From: Bacillus sp. NTK074B
Lineage (GTDB): Bacteria > Bacillota > Bacilli > Bacillales > Bacillaceae_B
DNA length: 64,000 nt
Assembly: GCF_017303375.1 (NCBI RefSeq)
Contig: NZ_JAFKOH010000011.1
Location: 86,169 to 150,168 of the forward strand
Direction of reading: 5' to 3'
A program made the position numbers and the translations under genes. Positions 23,449-32,082 of the stretch are shown here, in pieces. The notes beneath the pieces were generated by a model. That model saw only the letters and a program-made list of their open reading frames with translations, did no database searches and was not told where the DNA came from. The first letter of the stretch is position 1; each line of letters starts with the position of its first letter.

Positions 23449-24150
23449 TTAACCCCTTGCGAGAGTCAGGGAAGAAACCTCGGCAGCCCCCGCTTCTTTT
23501 AATAGCTTTGCAGCCTGCCTCAAAGTCGTACCCGTCGTGTAAATATCATCAAACAACAGAATATTCTTCTCTCTCACCACATTCTCCGTTAAGTGGAACA
23601 CCTGCTCCTGCCGAAGACGCTCACTCCGCGTTTTCTTCGACTGCTTCTCAGAGTGCGACCGGGTGAGGATATGGGAGGGACGGACCTCTGCTTCTTCCAA
23701 CAGGGCAGTAGATTGGTTGAATCCTCTTTCATAGAGGCGTTCATCACTTAATGGGATTGGAATGAGGAGATCATATTTTATTTTATCAAGATAGGATTTA
23801 ATAGTATGTGAGAATGCTTGTGCCAAGACATGGTCTCCCCGGTACTTGTATCTTGCAAGGTAGTCCTTTAGAAAATCATTATAATGATAAAAGGAATGAC
23901 TATGGGCGAGGATTCCTCTCCACTCTGGATCCTGTTCCCACCTGTGGCAGTCCAGACACACACCCTCCTTTATCAGATTCGAAGGCAGCTCATCCAGGGA
24001 GCGGGAGCATCCATTGCATCGCTCACCTTCTATTTTTTCTAACTGTACCAAGCATTCCTCACATAAGAATTGAGGCTCACTGTAAAATAAGCCTCTCCAC
24101 GACAACATCTCCACCAACTCTCCCTCACAATACAAACAGTTATTCACCAT
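23449..24150 (-). CDS. comFC: ComFC, phosphoribosyltransferase-like competence protein
   Basis: A 233-residue protein. It has an N-terminal zinc part (CLYCEGELVEM, CEECLVQL, CNGCSRS, CLDCHRW) and a type I phosphoribosyltransferase domain with the PRPP loop NILLFDDIYTTGTTLRQAAK near residues 195-214. ComFC is needed for uptake and processing of DNA during transformation. The start at 24150 overlaps the comFA stop by 11 bases; comFB, present between them in B. subtilis, is absent. Within the gene, 23675-23688 matches the GAGGGACGGACCTC repeat and is read in frame as EVRPS. Confidence 0.93.
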   Translation of the reverse strand: MVNNCLYCEGELVEMLSWRGLFYSEPQFLCEECLVQLEKIEGERCNGCSRSLDELPSNLIKEGVCLDCHRWEQDPEWRGILAHSHSFYHYNDFLKDYLARYKYRGDHVLAQAFSHTIKSYLDKIKYDLLIPIPLSDERLYERGFNQSTALLEEAEVRPSHILTRSHSEKQSKKTRSERLRQEQVFHLTENVVREKNILLFDDIYTTGTTLRQAAKLLKEAGAAEVSSLTLARG

Positions 24151-25651
24151 GTATCAAGCCTCTCTTTCTAGCTTCTTTATTCATCCCATCAATATGCAGG
24201 ATGGCCTTGATCATTTCCCTCGTCCGGCCGTAATGAAAGTAAACGATGTCGCCCATTGGATGATCAGAACTCCTGCCTACCCGGCCGGCAATCTGCACTA
24301 AGGCGCTTTCGGTGAAAATCTTTTCTTCGGCCCCGAGGACTGCGACATCGATGTTTGGGATGGTCACCCCCCGTTCCAATATAGTGGTCGTAAGTAAAAT
24401 AGGGATCTCATTGTTTCTCAATTTCATCACCTTTTCTTTTCTGTCGGAATCTTCGGCGTGAACGGATTCAATGAGGGGATTCATTTCTTTGAACAGGGGC
24501 AGAGCTTTTTCCATGCGTTCGACGCTTGGGAAGAAGATAAAGGCTTGTTTGGATTGCTGAAGCTTCAGGAGAGTCCATTTCTTCAGTGCAGGGGGAATTC
24601 GATTTTTCGTTAAAGCTTTTTTCCAAAGACCGCACCAGACAAATCTAGGGAGCGGAATCGGGTGACGATGGAAACGGGCAGGAATTTGGATGAAGTTTCT
24701 TTTTCCTTTGAGGCATTCCTTCTGTGTTTTCGAATCTGGCGTTGCAGTAAGGGAAATGACAGACGAACGGGGTTTACGGGCATGTTCGACAGCCCATTGA
24801 AGGGATTTATCATAGGAATAAGGGAACGCGTCGACTTCGTCAATGATCATGACATCAAAGGCTTCTTTGTAACGGAACAGTTGGTGGGTGGTGGAAAGGA
24901 CGAGCTCACCATAGAGGTGCCGGTCCTCAGATCCTCCGTATAGAGTGGTGATGGAGGTATTGGGAAAAGCCTTTTGGAGACGGGGAGAGAGTTCCAGGAT
25001 GACATCGGTACGGGGCGCGGCAATGCAGACGCGTTTATTTTGCTGAAGAGATTCATAAATCCCTTCAAACAGCACCTCGGTCTTTCCGGCTCCACATACA
25101 GCCCAAATAAGCAGGTCACGTTGGTTTTGAATAGCTGAAATCATTTGCTTCGATGCCCCCTTTTGTGCTTCAGAAAGGGTACCGGACCAGTCAAAGGCAG
25201 CCCGGGTTGAATCCGGTGGCGGCCCATTCCATTTTAAAAGCGGAGTACATTCAGACACCCTCCCCATCATGATGCACTTCCGGCAGTAGATACAGTCTGT
25301 ATGACACCGTGCGCACCGGAAAACAGAAAACAAATGCGGACGGCTATTTCCACAACGACGGCACTGTCCATTGGATACTCCTTTATCATAAGAAACATAT
25401 CCATTTTGATAATGCTCCTGAAGGATATCGATTGGGTGTGGGATCTCATCTAATAATAGTGATCGTCCACTGAGATAGGATTGCAGATCTGATGAAAAAG
25501 GATAGGAAGGGGTAAGAGGTTGAGGTGGCAGTGTGGTGAAATCTGAGATTTTCTGAAAAATGGCTGGATCTTTCACAAGTGGTTCAGGGATTAAACTATG
25601 GTTCATTAAACCAAAACGCAAATACATCACTCCTTGTGTTCGGATAATCAT
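24140..25651 (-). CDS. comFA: ComFA, DNA uptake ATPase/helicase
   Basis: A 503-residue DEAD-box-like translocase that helps pull single-stranded DNA through the competence channel. A four-cysteine zinc motif (CRRCG ... CARCHTDCIYC) lies near residues 96-130. Walker A is WAVCGAGKTEV near 200-208 and Walker B IIDEVDAFPY near 295. Motif VI-like VQIAGRVGRSSDH lies near 450-462. The start is uncertain: the ATG at 25651 has TGGAG 8 nt upstream, while a TTG 30 bases further has AAGGAG. A longer frame back to 25762 would translate a REP palindrome pair and is unlikely. Confidence 0.93.
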   Translation of the reverse strand: MIIRTQGVMYLRFGLMNHSLIPEPLVKDPAIFQKISDFTTLPPQPLTPSYPFSSDLQSYLSGRSLLLDEIPHPIDILQEHYQNGYVSYDKGVSNGQCRRCGNSRPHLFSVFRCARCHTDCIYCRKCIMMGRVSECTPLLKWNGPPPDSTRAAFDWSGTLSEAQKGASKQMISAIQNQRDLLIWAVCGAGKTEVLFEGIYESLQQNKRVCIAAPRTDVILELSPRLQKAFPNTSITTLYGGSEDRHLYGELVLSTTHQLFRYKEAFDVMIIDEVDAFPYSYDKSLQWAVEHARKPRSSVISLTATPDSKTQKECLKGKRNFIQIPARFHRHPIPLPRFVWCGLWKKALTKNRIPPALKKWTLLKLQQSKQAFIFFPSVERMEKALPLFKEMNPLIESVHAEDSDRKEKVMKLRNNEIPILLTTTILERGVTIPNIDVAVLGAEEKIFTESALVQIAGRVGRSSDHPMGDIVYFHYGRTREMIKAILHIDGMNKEARKRGLIHGE

Positions 25652-25691
25652 GTATTCTACTCCAGGGTGAGAATATCCTGCTTCATGTAAA

Positions 25692-25745
25692 AACGGTGCC
25701 AGGCACAAAACAATCGTTTCGTGCCTGGCACCGTTAGATGGCACC
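25692..25745. repeat. Facing pair of GTGCCTGGCAC palindromes before comFA
   Basis: AACGGTGCCAGGCAC (25692-25706) and GTGCCTGGCACCGTT (25721-25735) are perfect inverted copies starting 25 bp apart, the same period as in the transposase arrays. The tail GGCACCGTTAGA is repeated once more at 25739. It lies between the degV stop and the comFA start and may terminate or stabilise degV-comFA mRNA. Confidence 0.85.
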
Positions 25746-25770
25746 GTTAGACAAACCGGCAACCAATCCC

Positions 25771-26622
25771 TTACCGGCTCATCTTCCGAGCCCAGCCCAT
25801 CCCCAACGCTCCCTCACCTAAATGAGTCCCGATGACCGGACCGAAATAGCTCAAGCTGAATTCCACATTCGGATATTTCCCTTCCAGCTCATTCTTCCAC
25901 TCAATCGCTTCTTCTTCCCGATTGGCATGAATGATGGAGGCCTGATATGCTTCACCGGACGCGACCGCTTCTTCCAGGATGCCTTCCACCCGTTTCAATG
26001 CTTTCTTCTTGGTACGGATTTTTTCAAACGGGACGATCACTTTGTCCACGAAGTGCAGCAGTGGCTTCACCTGCAACAGGCTTCCGATGATGGCCTGGGC
26101 TTGGGATAACCGTCCCCCGCGCTGCAGGTGGGCAAGATCGTCTACCATAAAGTAAGCCTGGACCGACTTCTTCATTTCATCCAATAACATGACGATTTCT
26201 TCGGCTGTTTTTCCTTCGCGCTCAAGCTTCGCCCCTTCAATGGCATAGAAGCCTTGGATCATACAGCTGATTTCTGAGTCATATGGGTATACTTTAATCC
26301 CTTCGACCATTTGGCCTGCCTGCACGGCACCCTGGTACGTGCCGCTGATGCCACTCGATAGATGAATGGAGATGACGGCATCATAGTCAGCAGAAAGCTT
26401 TTCGAACAGCTCGACGAACTGTCCTACAGGAGGTTGCGATGTGGTCGGGAGCTTATCCTGGACGCTGACCTCTTCGTAAAATTCAGTGGCCGTAATGTCC
26501 ACTTCTTCTTGGTAGGTTTCCCCTCCGAAGATGACGCTGAGAGGAATCATATGTATGTTGAGTCGATCACGCAATTCTTTCGGGATGTAGGCAGTACTAT
26601 CCGTTACAATTGCCGTTTTCAT
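25771..26622 (-). CDS. DegV family fatty-acid-binding protein
   Basis: A 283-residue DegV protein: MKTAIVTDSTAYIPKELRDR, then DKLPTTSQPPVGQFVELFEK (fatty-acid contact loop), ISIHLSSGISGTYQGAVQAG and YFMVDDLAHLQRGGRLSQAQ. Family members bind a fatty acid; in some Gram-positive bacteria they act as FakB subunits that present fatty acids to the FakA kinase. No fakA is nearby. It corresponds to yviA upstream of comFA in B. subtilis. The ATG has AAGGATGG upstream. Confidence 0.9.
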   Translation of the reverse strand: MKTAIVTDSTAYIPKELRDRLNIHMIPLSVIFGGETYQEEVDITATEFYEEVSVQDKLPTTSQPPVGQFVELFEKLSADYDAVISIHLSSGISGTYQGAVQAGQMVEGIKVYPYDSEISCMIQGFYAIEGAKLEREGKTAEEIVMLLDEMKKSVQAYFMVDDLAHLQRGGRLSQAQAIIGSLLQVKPLLHFVDKVIVPFEKIRTKKKALKRVEGILEEAVASGEAYQASIIHANREEEAIEWKNELEGKYPNVEFSLSYFGPVIGTHLGEGALGMGWARKMSR

Positions 26623-26780
26623 ATCGAATTACCATCCTTATTCTTTATTTTATCCGGATTCAACCTAATTCCGGACCTGTCTATTCAATCTATGTATCCT
26701 AACCATTTTATATGAATAAGCCTTCTTTTGCATTAGATTCAGTGGAAAAACTCTTTTCAGTAATTTTTCCAACAGCAAGA

Positions 26781-26821
26781 AAGAGGGATCCACTATTCTT
26801 CCTGTCAGTGGATCCACTCTT
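26781..26821 (-). terminator. Terminator of the PilZ gene
   Basis: AAGAGTGGATCCACT and AGTGGATCCCTCTT pair around a 12-nt loop, followed by T-rich sequence on the minus strand. Confidence 0.8.
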
Positions 26822-26852
26822 AGTATCATTCAATTATGGTACTTTCAATCCT

Positions 26853-27215
26853 TTATTTCTTCACATATTTCTTTAATTCATCTGTAATGATTGTTTTCAG
26901 GCTCTCGTCCTTTGGAAACTCCACCCCATACTGATAATGAGAAAGACCTTTCCGTTTTTTCCATTGTAGTGCACCCTCAGCAGCGATTTCAGCATACCCT
27001 TCATCCAACTGAAAAGTTACGCGCACTCTCACTTCTTTTTCCAAGAGAATATCCAGCAAAGACTGCAGTCTACACCCTTGTGGACTTAGGTCGACAATTT
27101 CCCCTTTGGCTGTTTTGGATTCAATCATTTGATCCCCAATCCCAACGATCGTAAATGAGCACGGAATAGGCTGTGAAAAAGTAAAGCGATAGGACTCATC
27201 TCTCTTATATTTCAT
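26853..27215 (-). CDS. PilZ domain protein (c-di-GMP receptor candidate)
   Basis: A 120-residue single-domain protein with the PilZ binding motifs: RxxxR as R5-DESY-R10 (KYKRDESYR) and D/NxSxxG as DLSPQGC near residues 43-49. Such proteins bind cyclic di-GMP and often act on motility or surface functions. It lies just beyond the flagellar/competence cluster, so a motility brake similar to YcgR-type proteins is possible but not shown. The ATG has GGAGGAGATT upstream. Confidence 0.85.
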   Translation of the reverse strand: MKYKRDESYRFTFSQPIPCSFTIVGIGDQMIESKTAKGEIVDLSPQGCRLQSLLDILLEKEVRVRVTFQLDEGYAEIAAEGALQWKKRKGLSHYQYGVEFPKDESLKTIITDELKKYVKK

Positions 27216-27305
27216 AATAAATCTCCTCCGGTCCGTTCAATATCCAGATTTTCATTACTAATAGTATAGCAAATAATAGTAGATGCATTGGTTCTAGTGC
27301 AAAAA

Positions 27306-27383
27306 TAAAACAAACGTTTGATTAGTAGTCTAATCCCTTGAAATAAAAGGGTTTAGAAATGTTAATCAAACGTTTGTTTAAAG
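27306..27383 (-). terminator. Composite hairpin with CAAACGTTTG arms after the EamA gene
   Basis: AAACAAACGTTTGATTA and TAATCAAACGTTTGTTT are perfect inverted copies. Inside them CTAAACCCTT and AAGGGATTAG form a second stem. TTTTATTTTT follows on the minus strand, 4 bases after the gene's stop. Each arm also contains the palindrome CAAACGTTTG, which resembles a TetR-type operator. Confidence 0.75.
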
Positions 27384-27386
27384 GTC

Positions 27387-28289
27387 TTACCTCGTCCCTG
27401 CAGGTAAGGATGAAATGATTTTTTTGGACTTTCTTGAAGACAGGAATACCCCGGCAAAGATGATCAGCAATCCTAAAATGAGATTATGGGTCACCGGCTC
27501 TCCTAACAGTACGAAGCCCCAGATCATCGCAGTCCCCGGTATCAAATACGTCACCGTTGAGGCAAATTCCGGACTTCCATTCGTCATAATATAGAAATAA
27601 AGCAGAGTCGCGACACCTGAACCGAGACACCCCAGCCCTAAAATGCCGAGGATTACCTCACCTGATGCTAAGTCACCGGCAGAGATCGGGTCAGTGACCA
27701 TCATGCCCACAAATCCCACACCTGCTCCGATCAATAGCTGAAATGTAGAAATCACAACCACGCTCGTCCCAGCCAAATACTTTTTCGTAAACTGGGAAGC
27801 AAACGCATAGCTCATCGTCGCGAGCACCATCGTCCCCACTCCTACAAAATCAGAGGAAAAAATCCCGCTCACTTCAAAATTCATCAGTACGAGGATGCCG
27901 ATGAAGCCGACCGCAATCCCGATCCACTGGTATCCGGTCAACACAACCGCAAAGAATAAAAATCCGATCAGCCCCGTCCAGATCGGCGTCGTGGCGTTCA
28001 AGATGGAGGCCGTATTGCTGTTGATCTGAGTCTCACTTAAGGCGATCAGTGTCCAGGGCAGTGCGGCATTCCCGACCCCAACTACAAACAGCTTCCATAG
28101 AGGCAGTGGCTTCTTGCCTTCTTTTTTTCTATGTATGAAAAAGAGCGGGAGAAGCACAAGGGCACCTGCCAGGCATCTTAGGAATACGGTCCCCCACACG
28201 CCTGCAGGTTCCACGAGCCATTTGATGAAGACGAATGACATTCCCCAGATCATGCTCAAGCCAATCAAGGCGGTATATAGTCGGGCCAA
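27387..28289 (-). CDS. EamA/DMT family permease
   Basis: A 300-residue inner membrane protein with ten hydrophobic segments in two EamA repeats (residues ~5-135 and ~150-285). Typical signatures are LIGLSMIWGMSFVFIKWLVE at the start and LNATTPIWTGLIGFLFFAVV near residues 92-111. It belongs to the drug/metabolite transporter superfamily; the substrate cannot be told from sequence. The ATG at 28289 is preceded by GGAGGAAGCGAATTGGCCCG. It appears to be a single-gene unit ending at a strong hairpin. Confidence 0.85.
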   Translation of the reverse strand: MARLYTALIGLSMIWGMSFVFIKWLVEPAGVWGTVFLRCLAGALVLLPLFFIHRKKEGKKPLPLWKLFVVGVGNAALPWTLIALSETQINSNTASILNATTPIWTGLIGFLFFAVVLTGYQWIGIAVGFIGILVLMNFEVSGIFSSDFVGVGTMVLATMSYAFASQFTKKYLAGTSVVVISTFQLLIGAGVGFVGMMVTDPISAGDLASGEVILGILGLGCLGSGVATLLYFYIMTNGSPEFASTVTYLIPGTAMIWGFVLLGEPVTHNLILGLLIIFAGVFLSSRKSKKIISSLPAGTR

Positions 28290-28525
28290 TTCGCTTCCTC
28301 CTTTTCGAATAATATGTATATTTTAGTAGCTAGATAGATGTTATAGCATATTTTTCTACATTCAATCCTATCTACTAAACAAGGAAAAGTAAATAATCAA
28401 GCCTCATTCCTTTACGTAATTTTTACATTTTTCTAACAAATCATACTTTATAACCATTATTCTTTCACAAACTTGTGCTAGCATGTAATTGTTTGGCATT
28501 AAATACATAAATAGGAGAGATACTG
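28290..28525. other. Divergent intergenic region before the nucleotidase gene
   Basis: AT-rich spacer between the divergent EamA permease and the nucleotidase. It holds the Pho-box-like repeats (28412-28439) and an extended -10 candidate, TGTGCTAGCAT, near 28475-28485. Nothing else is seen. Confidence 0.5.
28412..28439 (+). promoter_or_regulatory. Candidate PhoP box upstream of the nucleotidase gene
   Basis: Three TTAACA-like hexamers (TTACGT, TTACAT, TAACAA) start exactly 11 bp apart at 28412, 28423 and 28434, the spacing of Bacillus Pho boxes. A secreted nucleotidase is a plausible phosphate-starvation target. Consensus match only. Confidence 0.45.
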
Positions 28526-30601
28526 TTGAAAAACACTTCTAACAAGAAAAAAATGATCGCCGGTACTGCTTTAGCCCTAGGCTTTATGATCCCGCAAGCT
28601 GCTCCTTCCATTACGTATGCGGATGTGATGGACAAAGATATCGTAAAGCTGCGCATCCTTGAAACAACAGATATCCATGTTAATCTCGCAAACTATGATT
28701 ATTACCAAGATACAGAAACGAATAAATATGGACTTGTCAAAACGGCTTCACTCATTAAACAAGCCCGATCAGAGTCAAAGAACAGTCTTCTTTTTGATAA
28801 TGGTGATTTACTTCAGGGAAATCCACTTGGGGACTATGTAGCTAAGATTGATCCGCTGCAGCCAGGGGAAACTCATCCTGCGTATAAGGCCATGAATTTG
28901 CTCGATTATGATGCAGGAAACGTAGGGAACCATGAGTTTAACTATGGTCTTGATTTCCTTCAAACTTCTTTGGCAGGTTCTAATTTCCCTTACGTGAATG
29001 CCAATGTATATAAGAGTGATGGAAACAACGATCCTTCCGATGATCAAAACTATTTTGAACCCTACCAGATTCTTGACCGTGAAGTCGTAGATGAAGACGG
29101 TGAAAAACATTCCATTAAAGTTGGTGTGATCGGCTTCGTTCCACCTCAAATCATGCAGTGGGACAAGGCGAACCTTGAAGGGAACGTTGTTGCAAAAGAC
29201 ATAGTCGAAACCGCAGATAAATTCATTCCTCAAATGAAAGCAGAAGGCGCAGATATCATAGTAGCCATCCCTCACTCGGGAATCGGAACCGTCACCGATG
29301 ACGGAATGGAAGAAAACGCAACATACGACCTCTCCAAGGTGGACGGGATCGATGCGATTCTTTTCGGTCATTCACACGGCACCTTCCCTTCTTCTTCGTA
29401 TGAGGGCATTGCAGGGGTCGATACAAAGAAAGGAACAATTAACGGCGTTCCTTCTGTCATGCCTGGATATTGGGGAAGCCATTTAGGTCTTGTCGATCTT
29501 GATTTAGAACTGAAGGATGGTAAATGGACGGTCATAAACGGACAAACGTCCCTTCGTGGAATTGCTGATAAAGATGGCAACCCGTTGGTGGCCCGTGATG
29601 AAGAAGTGTTCAAAGCTATTGAAGAAGACCATAATCACACAATAGACTGGGTAAGAAGTGCAGTTGGAGAAACCACTGCTCCAATTAACAGCTACTTTGC
29701 ACAAGTCAAGGATGATCCATCTATTCAAGTGGTGACAAATGCACAAAAATGGTATGTAGAAAAGTACATCCAAGGGACGGAATACGAAGGAATTCCTGTA
29801 TTATCAGCTGGTGCGCCGTTTAAAGCAGGTACCCGTGGAGATGCCACTTACTATACGGATATTCCTGCAGGTGAAATCGCCATTAAGAATGTAGCTGATT
29901 TATATTTGTACCCTAATACGTTACAAGCTGTATTAATTGATGGAGCACAGGTAAAAGAATGGCTTGAAATGTCTGCAGGGCAATTTAATCAGATCGATAC
30001 AAGTAAATCCGAAGAGCAATCATTAGTTAATGGAGAATTCCGTTCTTACAATTATGACGTCATTGATGGTGTCACATATGAAATCGATGTAACCAAGCCT
30101 GCAAGGTACAATACGGACGGAAAGCTTACAAACGAGGGCTCCCACCGCATCAAGAACCTTAAGTTCAACGGTCAGCAAATAGATCCCGATCAGAAGTTCA
30201 TTGTCGCAACGAATAACTATCGTGCAAGCGGCGGAGGACACTTCCCTGGCATTGATGGTTCCAACATCATTATCCAGGCCCCTGACGAAAATCGCAATGT
30301 CGTCATTAATTACATCATGGAAAAAGGAAGCATTAATCCGGAAGCAGACGGAAACTGGAATTTTGCACCGATTCACGGAAATGTGAACGTGATATTCGAA
30401 ACATCTCCAAAGGCTCAGGACTATATTAAAAACGCGAGAACCTATAAGTATCTTGGAACGCAGGATAACGGATTTGCGAAATACTCAATCAAGTTCAAGC
30501 AGAGTGACGCCACGAATCCAGGCCAGGAAAAGAAACAGAGCAGCGGTTTCATGACAAACCTCATTTCCAATGTCGCTAGATCATTTCATTTTCTAAAATA
30601 A
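28526..30601 (+). CDS. Secreted 5'-nucleotidase / 2',3'-cyclic-nucleotide phosphodiesterase
   Basis: A 691-residue protein starting with TTG at 28526 after AGGAGAGATACTG. It has a signal peptide (residues 1-~33, cut near SITYA-DVM). The metallophosphatase domain (~40-340) carries ILETTDIHVN, LLFDNGDLLQGNPLG, GNHEFNYG and the metal histidines GHSHG. The 5'-nucleotidase C-terminal domain (~385-620) carries the adenine-binding region RASGGGHFPG. It should release nucleosides and phosphate from extracellular nucleotides. There is no sortase motif. The C-terminal MTNLISNVARSFHFLK is only weakly amphipathic. The arrangement resembles CpdB/YfkN first modules. Confidence 0.9.
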   Translation: MKNTSNKKKMIAGTALALGFMIPQAAPSITYADVMDKDIVKLRILETTDIHVNLANYDYYQDTETNKYGLVKTASLIKQARSESKNSLLFDNGDLLQGNPLGDYVAKIDPLQPGETHPAYKAMNLLDYDAGNVGNHEFNYGLDFLQTSLAGSNFPYVNANVYKSDGNNDPSDDQNYFEPYQILDREVVDEDGEKHSIKVGVIGFVPPQIMQWDKANLEGNVVAKDIVETADKFIPQMKAEGADIIVAIPHSGIGTVTDDGMEENATYDLSKVDGIDAILFGHSHGTFPSSSYEGIAGVDTKKGTINGVPSVMPGYWGSHLGLVDLDLELKDGKWTVINGQTSLRGIADKDGNPLVARDEEVFKAIEEDHNHTIDWVRSAVGETTAPINSYFAQVKDDPSIQVVTNAQKWYVEKYIQGTEYEGIPVLSAGAPFKAGTRGDATYYTDIPAGEIAIKNVADLYLYPNTLQAVLIDGAQVKEWLEMSAGQFNQIDTSKSEEQSLVNGEFRSYNYDVIDGVTYEIDVTKPARYNTDGKLTNEGSHRIKNLKFNGQQIDPDQKFIVATNNYRASGGGHFPGIDGSNIIIQAPDENRNVVINYIMEKGSINPEADGNWNFAPIHGNVNVIFETSPKAQDYIKNARTYKYLGTQDNGFAKYSIKFKQSDATNPGQEKKQSSGFMTNLISNVARSFHFLK

Positions 30602-30613
30602 TTTGTCTTCTAC

Positions 30614-30645
30614 AGAACCCTCCAAATCAAGAGGGTTCTTTTTTC
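30614..30645 (+). terminator. Terminator of the nucleotidase gene
   Basis: AGAACCCTC and GAGGGTTCT pair around CAAATCAA, followed by six T. Confidence 0.92.
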
Positions 30646-30777
30646 TGATATCCTCCATTTGAAGGATATTGACGTCTCCCAACTGAAACCATTTAACTTT
30701 CATGGGTTTTCGTCATATAATGGTTGGGTAGGATTGATTAGTGAGAGACGAAAATTATTATTTAGGACTGATATAGA

Positions 30778-31698
30778 ATGTACAATAAAGAGACAGTGTT
30801 TAAAGAATTATCAAAGGTCATGCACTCGGACAACATCAAGCGTGACGAATCATTAAAGGATCACCTATATACGAAGTTGGGCGGAAAAGCCGATTTCTTC
30901 CTGACTCCGACCACTTATGAAGAAGTACAAAATATTGTGAAGCTCGCGAATAAAGTGGATGTCCCTTTCACCTTACTTGGAAATGGCTCGAATTTGATTG
31001 TAAAGGATGGCGGGATTCGCGGAATCGTCCTCCATTTAAAGAATTTTAAAGACATTAAAACAACCGACCAGCTAATCGTGGCTCAAAGTGGTGCAGCCAT
31101 CATTGATGTGTCAAGACGTGCCCTTGCTGAAAAGCTATCAGGGCTCGAGTTTGCGTGCGGGATCCCAGGCACAGTTGGCGGAGCTCTGTTCATGAATGCA
31201 GGTGCATACGGTGGAGAAATCAAGGACGTCCTGGACTATTGCCACGTCGTTGATCGTGAAGGAAATCTGGTGAAGCGGACAGCTGCAGAATTAGAACTCG
31301 ATTACAGACACAGCAATATCTCAGAAAAAGGAGACATCGTATTGGAAGCAACGTTCAGCCTGCAACCGGGAGTCTATGAAGACATCAAAGCCATCATGGA
31401 TGATTTGACAGACAAACGCGAATCCAAACAGCCCCTTGAATATCCATCCTGTGGAAGTGTGTTTAAACGTCCCCCGGGATACTTTGCAGGTAAATTGATA
31501 CAAGATAGCGAGCTTCAGGGTACAAACTTCGGAGGTGCGGAAGTATCCACCAAGCATGCCGGATTCATTGTGAATAAGGCCAATGCAACGGCATCGGATT
31601 ATATTTCACTGATTGAACACGTTCAAAACACGGTGAAGGAAAAGTTTGACGTAGAACTAGAACGGGAAGTGCGCATTATCGGGGAAGATTTAGAGTAA
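30778..31698 (+). CDS. murB: MurB, UDP-N-acetylenolpyruvoylglucosamine reductase
   Basis: A 306-residue FAD enzyme that makes UDP-N-acetylmuramate with NADPH in the cytosol. Visible motifs are the FAD-binding [17 protein letters not shown] near residues 66-82, [20 protein letters not shown] near 127-146, and the catalytic-serine loop [13 protein letters not shown] near 222-234 with its SGSVF-like serine. This is the short (type IIb) form of Firmicutes. The ribosome site is weak (AGGACTG, 9 nt). It stands alone here, away from a mur cluster, so it may be the second MurB paralogue found in several bacilli. Confidence 0.93.
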   Translation: MYNKETVFKELSKVMHSDNIKRDESLKDHLYTKLGGKADFFLTPTTYEEVQNIVKLANKVDVPFTLLGNGSNLIVKDGGIRGIVLHLKNFKDIKTTDQLIVAQSGAAIIDVSRRALAEKLSGLEFACGIPGTVGGALFMNAGAYGGEIKDVLDYCHVVDREGNLVKRTAAELELDYRHSNISEKGDIVLEATFSLQPGVYEDIKAIMDDLTDKRESKQPLEYPSCGSVFKRPPGYFAGKLIQDSELQGTNFGGAEVSTKHAGFIVNKANATASDYISLIEHVQNTVKEKFDVELEREVRIIGEDLE

Positions 31699-31702
31699 TA
31701 CA

Positions 31703-31732
31703 GTCAGGGATCATTTGATTCCTGACTTTTAT
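31703..31732 (+). terminator. Terminator of murB
   Basis: GTCAGG and CCTGAC pair around GATCATTTGATT, followed by TTTTATTAT. Confidence 0.8.
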
Positions 31733-31813
31733 TATGACTGGATTGCATTCAATTTATCCTACGTTACACTCTATTTATGTATGAATTACTCCAATCGGCA
31801 GACTTTTTCCCAA

Positions 31814-31845
31814 CAAAAAAAACAGTCTAAAGACGATTAGACTGA
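31814..31845 (-). terminator. Terminator of the 41-codon small gene
   Basis: On the minus strand CAGTCTAA and TTAGACTG pair around TCGTCT, followed by eight T. Its presence supports a real transcript from the small reading frame at 31877-32002. Confidence 0.8.
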
Positions 31846-31876
31846 GTAGGATCCAAAACGGTTAACAAAACGGAAG

Positions 31877-32002
31877 CTATTTCTTTTTGACAACAGGGAC
31901 AGGCTTGGTTCTTCGGTATTCTCTCATTCTCGTCACAGCGGATTGAGATACTTTTGCATCAAGTTCGTACGCTTCCCGAGCTTTAAAATAGAGCAGAGAC
32001 AC
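31877..32002 (-). CDS. Small basic protein, 41 residues, unknown
   Basis: A GTG-initiated frame preceded at 9 nt by AAGGAGG. It reads LLYFKAREAYELDAKVSQSA and VTRMREYRRTKPVPVVKKK. It is basic, with a lysine-rich end, and has no membrane segment. A good terminator follows 32 bases after the stop. The ribosome site, clean start and stop, and terminator together support a real gene. No family is recognised. Confidence 0.6.
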   Translation of the reverse strand: MSLLYFKAREAYELDAKVSQSAVTRMREYRRTKPVPVVKKK

Positions 32003-32082
32003 TCCGGATGCCCTCCTTTTTAAAAAATCTAGTTTCTTTTTACCCGAATAATACCTGATAAAACCAAATATCCAGACTTTTT

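Noticed and set aside
25652..25762. Longer comFA start at 25762
   Set aside because: It would translate the REP palindrome pair into the protein and lacks a ribosome site at a suitable distance.
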